The notes under the pieces: generated by a model
Told to the model about the DNA's origin: nothing
The model's input: the letters and a program-made list of their open reading frames with translations, nothing else
The model's database searches: none
Assembly (NCBI GenBank): GCA_964641215.1
Contig: CAZXKD010000019.1
Span: 1-24,250, forward strand
Reading direction: 5' to 3'
DNA from: 13-1-40CM-70-15 sp964641215
GTDB taxonomy: Bacteria; Gemmatimonadota; Gemmatimonadetes; Gemmatimonadales; GWC2-71-9
Length of the DNA stretch: 24,250 bases
Shown here: piece after piece, positions 1 through 5,873 of the stretch
How positions within the stretch are numbered: position 1 is the first letter of the stretch
Layout: each line of letters begins with the position of its first letter
Translations under genes and position numbers: made by a program

Positions 1-906
1 GAAGCCAAGCAGCTGCAACGGCGACAACCCGGTGGCGACGGTGACCTGGGCCGGAGAATAGTCGGCCGAGAGGTGGATCGGGACGAACAGGATGCGCCAC
101 CACTCGGGCGACAGGGCGAGCATCGCGGCGGCGCGGGCGGGCGGGCCCAGGCCCTTCAGGCCGGGCGCGATGCCGCCGGCCGCAAACGTGGTTCCCGTGA
201 CGAGTGGGCGCGCCACGAAATAGAGAACGATCGGGACCGTGGCGCACGCCGCCGCCGGAAGCGCGGCCCGCAGTGCCGGACGCCAATCCTCGCGGGCCAG
301 CGCCGCCCGGCCAGCGGCGCCGAGGAGCACGACGGCGGGAAGGGTGGCGGCGTGCTCCTTGGACGCGATGGCGAAGGCGCCACTGAGGGCGACGCCGATC
401 AACCACCACCGGTCGGTCCGGGCGCGCAGGCCGCAGAGCAGGCCCGCGGCAACGCCCACGGCCGCCATCAGCTCGGCGCGCCCCACCCCCGACGCTGTCA
501 CCTCTACGTGAACGGGGTGGATGGCGAACAGCAGACCCGCGGCGAGGCCGACCGTCGGCTCGGCCAGCCGCGTCGCGAGCAGGGCGAGTAGACCGGCGGC
601 GAGCGCGGCCCAGAGCACGTCCACCGTGTGCAGCCATCGCGCGCTCGGGCTGATGCGGCGATCGAGGGCGTACGCGGCGAGGACGGCCGGCCGCCAGACG
701 CCCCCGCCGAAGGTGCGGGGCCAGTACGGCTCGAGAAGCAGCGCGGGAACCGAGGACGGGTGCGCGAGCAGGGGGCGCTGCTCGATGATCCAGTGCGCGT
801 CCTCGACGTAGCCGTTGCGGATGGCGGGCGCCGCCACTGCGCCGGCCAGCGCGGCGGTGAGGAGGGCGATGTGAATGCCGCGCGGCGACGCCGGCGCGCC
901 GGTCAT
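1..906 (-). CDS. TMTC/PMT-like polytopic membrane glycosyltransferase (C-terminus off window)
   Basis: The minus strand reads openly from an ATG at 906 through the window edge, giving 302 residues without a stop; the C-terminus is missing. The protein begins MTGAPASPRGIHIALLTAAL, with a first membrane helix. Next comes a luminal-type acidic motif, NGYVEDAHWI, at about residues 31-40; related families usually have NGFVxDD here. Several further helices follow. A second motif, FAIHPVHVEVTASGVGRAEL, matches the conserved HPxHxExVAxxxGRAxLL signature of the TMTC family (GT-C fold, dolichyl-phosphate-mannose-type transferases). By family knowledge it would transfer a sugar from a lipid carrier on the outer face of the membrane, perhaps with C-terminal TPR repeats beyond the window. 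It is divergent from the kinase at 956 with only 49 bp between. Family assignment is fairly secure; substrate is unknown. Confidence 0.78.
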   Translation of the reverse strand, partial: MTGAPASPRGIHIALLTAALAGAVAAPAIRNGYVEDAHWIIEQRPLLAHPSSVPALLLEPYWPRTFGGGVWRPAVLAAYALDRRISPSARWLHTVDVLWAALAAGLLALLATRLAEPTVGLAAGLLFAIHPVHVEVTASGVGRAELMAAVGVAAGLLCGLRARTDRWWLIGVALSGAFAIASKEHAATLPAVVLLGAAGRAALAREDWRPALRAALPAAACATVPIVLYFVARPLVTGTTFAAGGIAPGLKGLGPPARAAAMLALSPEWWRILFVPIHLSADYSPAQVTVATGLSPLQLLGF

Positions 907-955
907 CCTGCAATCTAGTATCGGGAGGCGCTTACACCTGGTTAGCTTTTGACAG

Positions 956-2324
956 GTGATCCAGTCCTATAGCGCGGAATTCCTGACGCTCCAGCAGGTG
1001 CTCGCCGGCCGATACTCGATCGAGCGCGAGCTGGGCCGGGGCGGCATGGGCATCGTGCTGCTGGCGCGCGACGTGGCGCTGGACCGCCTGGTCGCCATCA
1101 AACTGCTGCCGCGCCACCTCGCGGCGAGCCTCGAATTCCGCGACCGCTTCCTCCAGGAGGCGCGCACCGCCGCCGGGCTCTCCCACCCCAACATCGTCCC
1201 GATTCACACCGTCGAGCAGCGGGGCGACCTGGTGTTCTTCGTGATGGGCTTCGTGGACGGCGAGACGCTGCGCGAGCGCGTAGAGCGCACGGGGCCGCTG
1301 GCGCCCCGGCTGGCGACGAAGCTGATGCAGGAAGTGGCGTGGGCGCTTGCCTACGCGCACCAGCGCGGCGTGATCCACCGCGACGTCAAGCCCGACAACA
1401 TCATGATCGAGCGCGCCACCGACCGGGCGCTCGTCACCGACTTCGGCATCGCGGTGGGCGGTCGCGCCGGCGCCACGGCCGGAGAGATCGTCGGGACCGC
1501 GCGTTACATGAGCCCCGAGCAGGCGTGCGGCGAGCCGGTGGACGCGCGCAGCGACCTCTATTCGCTCGGCGCGACGCTGTTCTTCGCCTTGACCGGCCGG
1601 CCGCCGTTCGAGGCCGCCAACCTGCCGGCAATTCTCACCCAGCATGTCTCGCGCCCGGCGCCCCGCGTGCAGGTGGCCCGGCCCGACGTGCCCGCCCGGC
1701 TGGCCGAGGTCATCGACCATTGCCTCCAGAAGGACCCGGCCGCGCGCATCCAGACCGGCGACGAGATCGCGCGCATCGCGGACGAGGTCCGGGGGCGGGA
1801 CCTGCGGGCGCCCCCGCTGGTGCGCTCGTTCCTCAGAAACGCGCAGGTTTCCACGATGGTGGTGCTGGCCATGACCCTCGGCGGCCAAGTAATCGTAAAC
1901 CAGACCGGAACGACCTTCTCCTTCTCGGGAACCGGCATCATCGGCCTGATCCTCATCGTCCAGNNNNNNNNNNNNNNNNNNNNNNNNNNNNNNNNNNNNN
2001 NNNNNNNNNNNNNNNNNNNNNNNNNNNNNNNNNNNNNNNNNNNNNNNNNNNNNNNNNNNNNNNCAGGTGCGGGACGTGCCGGAGGTGGTCGAGCGGCTGG
2101 AGAAGGAGGCGGAAGCCCTGCGGGCCCGCGGCCAGACTGGCGGGCGTCTGGCCGAAACCGTGGCCGCGCTGGAGAACCTGCGCCTCGCGATGATCAGGCT
2201 GCGCGCGGGCACCGGCACGGTGAGCGATCTCACCACCTGGCTCGAGCGCGCCCGGGAGATCGGGGAGCACGTCGACCGGCGTATCCAAGCAGAAGGTGAG
2301 GTCAGGGGCCTGCTCGGCGGGTGA
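956..2324 (+). CDS. Membrane-anchored Ser/Thr protein kinase (Pkn type), interrupted by assembly gap
   Basis: GTG at 956 is the first start codon after an in-frame stop at 950-952; the next Met lies inside the glycine loop. The kinase domain is complete: glycine loop GRGGMGIV (28-34), VAIK with Lys49, Glu68, HRDVKPDN (141-148), DFG (162-164) and SPE (186-188). These are the residues of an active Hanks-type kinase. A hydrophobic segment follows (VSTMVVLAMTLGG and GIIGLILIV) just before 100 N. After the gap, the convincing reading is in a different frame: a charged, coiled-coil-like tail starting at 2064 and ending at the TGA at 2322-2324. The true gap length must therefore differ from 100 by an amount that restores frame, or the gap hides a gene boundary. 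The kinase probably phosphorylates Thr residues read by FHA proteins such as the one at 21137. No clear ribosome binding site is visible, so it may be leaderless. Confidence 0.85.
1964..2063. other. Assembly gap of 100 N
   Basis: There are exactly 100 N, the usual placeholder for a scaffold join of unknown size. It falls within the kinase gene after the predicted membrane segment. The reading frames on either side differ by one base, so 100 is not the true length if the gene is intact. Confidence 0.99.
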
Positions 2325-2375
2325 AGCACTCCCTCCGCACCGCCTAGCTCGCTAAGTTCTTTTCCGGCATAGCAC

Positions 2376-2448
2376 GAGCCGGTAGCTCAGTTGGTAGAGC
2401 AGCGGACTTTTAATCCGCAGGCCCCGGGTTCGATCCCCGGCCGGCTCA
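2376..2448 (+). tRNA. trnK: tRNA-Lys (anticodon UUU)
   Basis: A complete 73-nt cloverleaf is visible. The acceptor stem is GAGCCGG/CCGGCTC with discriminator A at 2448. The D arm is GCTC...GAGC. The anticodon stem GCGGA/TCCGC encloses loop CTTTTAA with anticodon TTT. The T arm is CCGGG-TTCGATC-CCCGG. CCA is not encoded. The gene lies 51 bp after the kinase stop and 46 bp before a coding gene on the same strand, with no evident terminator between. Confidence 0.96.
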
Positions 2449-2494
2449 TCGCGAGCCGCTTGCGCTCGAGCAACGCATCTCAGGAGACGAGACG

Positions 2495-2806
2495 ATTTTC
2501 GGAATCCCCGGGTGGGCCATCGGCGTGGCGGTCATCATCCTGGCGGGGTCAGTCGGCAGGACCCTCATGCGGCTGCTCGTGTCCGGCGAGCAGCCCCGCG
2601 GGCGGAATGCCTCCAGGCGCGACCTGGCACAGGCGCTCGAGGAGGTGCAAAGAAGGCTCAGCGAGGTTGAAGAGGCGCAGCGCAGACTCGGCGAAGGTGA
2701 GGACGTCCAAGCGCGGCTCAGCGAAGTGGAGGAACGTCTGGATTTCACGGAGCGGCTGCTCGCCAAACAGCGCGAAGCAGAGCGAATCGTCCCACCCAAG
2801 AGCTGA
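2495..2806 (+). CDS. Small membrane protein with cytoplasmic coiled coil, unknown function
   Basis: The reading frame encodes an N-terminal hydrophobic helix (IFGIPGWAIGVAVIILAG) and then about 65 charged residues with heptad-like repeats rich in Glu, Arg and Leu (RRLSEVEEAQRRLGEGEDV), a likely coiled coil. The start is uncertain. The first ordinary start codon is GTG at 2525, but that would cut the membrane helix in half. A good ribosome binding site, AGGAG at 2482-2486, sits 8 nt before ATT at 2495, and the hydrophobic protein sequence clearly extends back to there. I therefore place the start at 2495 (103 aa). It is followed 6 nt later by the nuclease gene at 2813, so the two are probably one transcript. 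The layout, one helix plus a cytoplasmic coiled coil, resembles PspB-like or scaffold proteins, but I do not recognise the family. Confidence 0.65.
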   Translation: MFGIPGWAIGVAVIILAGSVGRTLMRLLVSGEQPRGRNASRRDLAQALEEVQRRLSEVEEAQRRLGEGEDVQARLSEVEERLDFTERLLAKQREAERIVPPKS

Positions 2807-2812
2807 CGCCGC

Positions 2813-3211
2813 GTGAAGCCCTCCGTCGTCCTCCTGCTCGTCGTCGCCGGCCTCACGGTGGTGCTCGCCTTCCTCTTATGGAAGGCGCGCTACACCCGCG
2901 CCGTGCGTCGCGACACCCTGCAGCGCAGCCTGGCCGTCACCGCCGGCAAGGTCTTCGAGCAGCTCGTCCCCTACCTCCCCGGCTTCCCCTTCAACCCCAA
3001 GGACGCCCGGTTCCTCGGCTCCCCCGTCGACTTCGTGGTCTTCGACGGGCTGAACGACACGGACGTCAGGCGGGTCGTCTTCCTCGAGGTGAAGACCGGC
3101 GCCGCCGAGCTCAGCCCGCGCGAGCGGCGCGTCCGTGACGCCGTGCGCAACGCGCAGGTTGAGTGGCTCGAGCTGCGCCTCCCCGTCGATTCGACGCCGC
3201 CGGGGGATTGA
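2813..3211 (+). CDS. Membrane-anchored endonuclease-like protein, Holliday-junction-resolvase-related family
   Basis: This 132-residue protein starts at a GTG 6 nt after the previous stop. Residues 3-22 form one membrane helix (VVLLLVVAGLTVVLAFLLW). The soluble part carries the pattern of Endonuc_Holl (PF10107/COG4741, predicted endonucleases distantly related to archaeal Holliday junction resolvases): DARFLGSPVDFVVFDGL, then VVFLEVKTG, then a basic helix starting SPRERRVRDAV. The Asp in PVDF and the Glu and Lys in LEVK match the D-ExK metal-binding core of PD-(D/E)xK nucleases. The family is known mainly from sequence; activity and substrate are not established here. It lies between the coiled-coil membrane protein and clpP on the same strand, so the three may be co-transcribed. 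Confidence 0.75.
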   Translation: MKPSVVLLLVVAGLTVVLAFLLWKARYTRAVRRDTLQRSLAVTAGKVFEQLVPYLPGFPFNPKDARFLGSPVDFVVFDGLNDTDVRRVVFLEVKTGAAELSPRERRVRDAVRNAQVEWLELRLPVDSTPPGD

Positions 3212-3275
3212 GTTTTCGGCGCGGCGCCCCAGCTTTCGGGAGGCGCCACCGTCACCGCCTCACTGCGGAGCTTCC

Positions 3276-3878
3276 ATGGAAGAGCTGAGTCCCCTCGAGC
3301 CGTCGCTCACCACGCTCCAGAACCTCGTCGCCGAGCGGCTGTTCCGGGCGCGCACCGTGATCATCAGCGGCGAGATCAATCAGCGGCTCGCCGCGAACGT
3401 GACGGCCCAGCTGCTCGCGCTCGCCAGCGAGTCCAGCGACGACATCACCGTGTTCATCAATTCCCAGGGCGGCCACGTGGAGTCCGGCGATACCGTGCAC
3501 GACTTGGTCCGCTTTCTCAGCGCGCGGGTGCGGATGGTCGGCACCGGGTGGGTCGCGAGCGCCGCCGCCTTGATCTACATCGCGGTCCCGCGCGAGGAGC
3601 GGTATTGCCTTCCGAACACGCGGTTCCTGCTGCACCAGCCGGCCGGCGGCGCCGGCGGTACCGCCAGCGACATCGAGATCGAGGCCCGTGAGATCCTCAA
3701 GATGCGGGACCGGCTCAATCGGGTGTTCGCGCACCAGACTGGTCAGCCGCTGGAGCGCATCGAGGAGGACACGCGACGCAACTTCTGGCTGGGCGCCGAA
3801 GAGGCGCGCCGCTACGGGCTGGTGGGCCGGATCATCCAGCACCAGGCGGAGCTCGGCCAGCCGCCCAGTTCCCGTTGA
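3276..3878 (+). CDS. clpP: ClpP-family protease subunit with Ser-His-Asn triad
   Basis: ATG at 3276 follows GGAG (3267-3270) at 5-nt spacing and gives 200 residues, the normal ClpP size. An in-frame extension upstream lacks ClpP similarity. The fold markers are present: ITVFINSQGGHVESG (usual INSPGG), nucleophile Ser95 in GWVASAA, His120 in TRFLLHQPAGG, and the C-terminal block LNRVFAHQTGQPLERIEEDT. Aligning IEEDTRRNFWLGAEEA with the usual IERDTxRDxFLSAxEA puts Asn169 where the catalytic Asp is expected. Listeria ClpP1 is a known ClpP with Asn at this position, so the protein need not be dead. ClpP subunits form a tetradecameric chamber fed by an AAA+ unfoldase. No clpX or clpA gene is adjacent; the nuclease gene lies 64 bp upstream. 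It is probably a paralogue of a canonical ClpP elsewhere in the genome. Confidence 0.88.
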   Translation: MEELSPLEPSLTTLQNLVAERLFRARTVIISGEINQRLAANVTAQLLALASESSDDITVFINSQGGHVESGDTVHDLVRFLSARVRMVGTGWVASAAALIYIAVPREERYCLPNTRFLLHQPAGGAGGTASDIEIEAREILKMRDRLNRVFAHQTGQPLERIEEDTRRNFWLGAEEARRYGLVGRIIQHQAELGQPPSSR

Positions 3879-3945
3879 GCCGTCCCCCCCTTCCCCCGAT
3901 GCCCTCCGCAGGGAACCCGAGCGCTGCGAGGAGTTGTCAGGGCGT

Positions 3946-3970
3946 GGCGCCGGAGGCAGATTCCGGCGCC
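3946..3970 (+). promoter_or_regulatory. Strong hairpin between clpP and ilvE
   Basis: A perfect 9-bp inverted repeat, GGCGCCGGA and TCCGGCGCC, encloses a 7-nt loop. It lies 68 nt after the clpP stop and ends 7 nt before the GGAG ribosome binding site of the aminotransferase gene. No T-tract follows, so it is not a classical terminator. It could separate the two genes, pause RNA polymerase or affect ribosome access to ilvE. Confidence 0.4.
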
Positions 3971-3988
3971 TCCTGCTGGAGCCCCCCG

Positions 3989-4849
3989 GTGACGGTTGTG
4001 TGGATCGACGGCAAGTACTACGACCGCGACACCGCGGCCATCTCCGTGTTCGACCATGGCCTCCTGTACGGCGACGGCGTCTTCGAGGGGATTCGCGCCT
4101 ATCAGGGGCGGGTGTTCCGCCTCGACCAGCACTTGGACCGGCTGTACGGCTCCGCCAAGGCGATCTGGCTCGACATCCCGCTCCCCCAGCCGGAGATGGC
4201 GACGCTGGTCGAGGAGGCCCTGGGCCGCAGCAGCTTGAAGGACGCGTACATCCGCCTGGTCGTGACCCGTGGCGTCGGTGATCTGGGCCTGGATCCGCGC
4301 AAGTGCCCCAAGCCCTCGATCATCTGCATCGTCGACACCATCCGCCTGTATCCTGCCGACCGCTATGAGAAGGGCCTCACCGCCGTGACGGCCGCCACCC
4401 CCATCAATCATCGCGAAAGCCTCTCGCCGCGCATCAAGTCGCTCAACTACCTGTCCCACATCCTCGCGAAGGTGGAGGGAATCGCCGCCGGGGTCGATGA
4501 AGTGATCATGCTGGATGCGGGCGGCTACGTCGCGGAAGCGAGCGGGATGAACCTGTTTGCCGTCAGCGACGGCACGCTGCGGACGCCGCCTCCTTATTCA
4601 GGGATTCTGCGCGGCGTCACTCGCGACGCCATCCTCGAGCTGGCGCAGGAGGCGAACTACGGCGTCGAGCAGCTCCCGCTCAATCGCTACGATCTGTACA
4701 CGGCCCAGGAGGTGTTCCTCACGGGGACCGCCGCCGAGATCGTGCCGGTGTCCAAACTGGACGGCCGCACGATCGGCAGCGGCAGCGCCGGTCCGGTCAC
4801 CCGGGACCTGTCACGGCGATTCCGGGCGCTCGTCACCCGGGGGGACTGA
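3989..4849 (+). CDS. ilvE: Branched-chain amino acid aminotransferase (PLP fold type IV)
   Basis: I place the start at GTG 3989, because GGAG at 3978-3981 precedes it by 7 nt and the family N-terminus (WIDGKYYDRDTAAISVFDHG) begins straight after; a longer in-frame extension to 3875 has no family similarity. The result is 286 residues. Class IV aminotransferase landmarks are GLLYGDGVFEGIRAY (24-38), the Schiff-base Lys150 in PRIKSLNYLSHIL, the EASGMNLF block with Glu184, and RGVTRDAILELA near 208-219. It would interconvert Leu, Ile and Val with their 2-oxo acids using glutamate and pyridoxal phosphate in the cytoplasm. Some fold-type IV relatives are D-amino acid transaminases or aminodeoxychorismate lyases, but the N-terminal and Lys150 blocks fit IlvE best. 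The next genes start from a separate predicted promoter. Confidence 0.9.
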   Translation: MTVVWIDGKYYDRDTAAISVFDHGLLYGDGVFEGIRAYQGRVFRLDQHLDRLYGSAKAIWLDIPLPQPEMATLVEEALGRSSLKDAYIRLVVTRGVGDLGLDPRKCPKPSIICIVDTIRLYPADRYEKGLTAVTAATPINHRESLSPRIKSLNYLSHILAKVEGIAAGVDEVIMLDAGGYVAEASGMNLFAVSDGTLRTPPPYSGILRGVTRDAILELAQEANYGVEQLPLNRYDLYTAQEVFLTGTAAEIVPVSKLDGRTIGSGSAGPVTRDLSRRFRALVTRGD

Positions 4850-4873
4850 CCCCTCCGCCGATCTCCTCAACGA

Positions 4874-4902
4874 TTGACGGGACTTGCACTTACACCCATA
4901 TT
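4874..4902 (+). promoter_or_regulatory. Predicted sigma70-type promoter
   Basis: TTGACG (4874-4879, 5 of 6 matches to TTGACA) is separated by 17 bp from CATATT (4897-4902, 4 of 6 to TATAAT). It lies 40 bp before the ATG at 4942, in a short AT-richer stretch after ilvE, and would drive the four-gene run 4942-7525. Confidence 0.5.
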
Positions 4903-4941
4903 CGGCGATCCTCGGGTCCCTCCGATCAGGGGAGGTGACGT

Positions 4942-5184
4942 ATGCCCTGGCGGGTAATCGCCCACGACAACCAGGTTTGGCACGTGGATGCGGTCGCGGA
5001 GCGGCGCGCGCACACCCAGGCCTGGCAGCTGGTGCTCTCGTTCCGCGCGGCGGGCGACCAGGGCATGCGATCGTTCTGGACGCTCTATCCGCTGGAGGCC
5101 ACCTCGAAGTCGTCGCTGTTCATCCAGGCTGAGCGCATTCCCGACGCCGCCTTGGCGCAGCTGCTGACGGAGCGGCTGGCGTGA
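4942..5184 (+). CDS. Conserved-looking small protein of unknown function (80 aa)
   Basis: ATG at 4942 follows a strong ribosome binding site (GGGGAGGTG, 4929-4937). The product is a small soluble protein with four tryptophans spread along it (PWRV, QVWHV, QAWQL, SFWTLYP) and a distinctive EATSKSSLFIQAERI segment. No signal peptide, helix bundle or metal motif is visible. The alternating hydrophobic pattern suggests a small beta-rich fold. It is the first gene after the predicted promoter, and its stop overlaps the next start by 4 nt (GTGA), so the two are translationally coupled. I do not recognise the family. Codon use matches its neighbours, which supports a real gene. Confidence 0.72.
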   Translation: MPWRVIAHDNQVWHVDAVAERRAHTQAWQLVLSFRAAGDQGMRSFWTLYPLEATSKSSLFIQAERIPDAALAQLLTERLA

Positions 5185-5429
5185 ATTCCGTCGCCCTAGC
5201 GGACCTGCGTCGCATTGTGGCGGCGGTCGCGCGGCTGCGCGGCGAGACGGTGCGGGACGTGACGGTGCGATCGGATGTCCGGCACGTCAAGGTGGAGCTC
5301 GAGTCGGGACTGATCCTCGTGATCTCGGCGGAGCGCGACGAGCAGGGGCGACCGCGCCTGGAAGTGGACGTCGTGTCGTCGCCGCAGGACACCTCGGTGC
5401 GGCAGCAAATCGAAGTGCGGTTCGACTGA
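5181..5429 (+). CDS. Small protein of unknown function (82 aa)
   Basis: GTG at 5181 overlaps the preceding stop as GTGA. The product starts with an amphipathic helix (LADLRRIVAAVARLRGETV). Alternating strands follow (DVTVRSDVRHVKVELESGLILVISAERD), then LEVDVVSSPQDTSVRQQIEV and a C-terminal FD. This looks like a compact alpha-beta protein of the cytoplasm. No catalytic or metal-binding cluster can be seen, there is no cysteine and no histidine beyond one, and I cannot assign a family. Overlap with the upstream gene and shared strand with 5472 and mltD place it in the same operon. Confidence 0.68.
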   Translation: MNSVALADLRRIVAAVARLRGETVRDVTVRSDVRHVKVELESGLILVISAERDEQGRPRLEVDVVSSPQDTSVRQQIEVRFD

Positions 5430-5471
5430 GCGACGCGATGCCGGCAGCACTGGGGGGAGGGCACAAGGAGC

Positions 5472-5873
5472 GTGACGGAACGGCTGCGCTTCAAGGATTT
5501 CGCGTTCAAGCGGCTGGCCAGCGGCCGCTGCCAGGCACGAGTTGTGCTGGGATGGTCGGACGGACGGCAGTTCGTGGGGGAGAGTCACGGCGTCACGTCC
5601 CAGACCGGTGAATTGCGCTGTTGCGCGGCCGCCGCGGTCCAGGCCTTGGAGCAAGCGGTGCAGACGAAGATGGGGTTCGAGCTACTGGGGGTGAAAGCGG
5701 TGCGAGCATTCGATGCCACTGTGGTGATTGTCTCGTTGTCGGCCCGCGAGCGGGAAACGGCCTCTCGGCTGGTCGGGAGCTATCTGACCGAGTCCGACCC
5801 TCCGCGGGGTGCGGCGTTGGCGGTCCTGAATGCCACGAACCGTATCCTCGGCAATTTCTTCGCGACCCGATGA
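5472..5873 (+). CDS. Small protein resembling a stand-alone LeuA-type regulatory (dimerisation) domain
   Basis: GTG at 5472 is used, with a GGGGGGAGGG ribosome binding stretch about 11 nt upstream; a closer AAGGAG leaves only 1 nt and is unlikely to be the site. The 133-residue product has two repeats of beta strands plus helix: ARVVLGWSDGRQFVGESHG then an Ala-rich helix (CCAAAAVQALEQAV), followed by FELLGVKAVRAFDATVVIV and a final helix ending RGAALAVLNATNRIL. The order and the final Ala-x-Leu-Asn-Ala-x-Asn-Arg helix recall the C-terminal allosteric domain of 2-isopropylmalate synthase (LeuA_dimer). No catalytic domain is attached. The match is by eye, and the function is inferred only weakly. 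Its stop overlaps the mltD start (ATGA), so the genes are coupled. Confidence 0.7.
   Translation: MTERLRFKDFAFKRLASGRCQARVVLGWSDGRQFVGESHGVTSQTGELRCCAAAAVQALEQAVQTKMGFELLGVKAVRAFDATVVIVSLSARERETASRLVGSYLTESDPPRGAALAVLNATNRILGNFFATR

Noticed and set aside
73..591. Plus-strand open frame in the first 900 bp
   Set aside because: Composition is Arg/Gly-rich nonsense. The minus strand gives a continuous membrane protein with TMTC-family motifs through the window edge.
935..958. CACCTG...CAGGTG inverted repeat overlapping the kinase start codon
   Set aside because: The 6-bp arms with a 12-nt loop are easily expected by chance in this sequence, and there is no supporting context.
2391..2816. Open frame running through tRNA-Lys and the following gene
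   Set aside because: It reads through a structural RNA and is in a different frame from the convincing membrane/coiled-coil protein.
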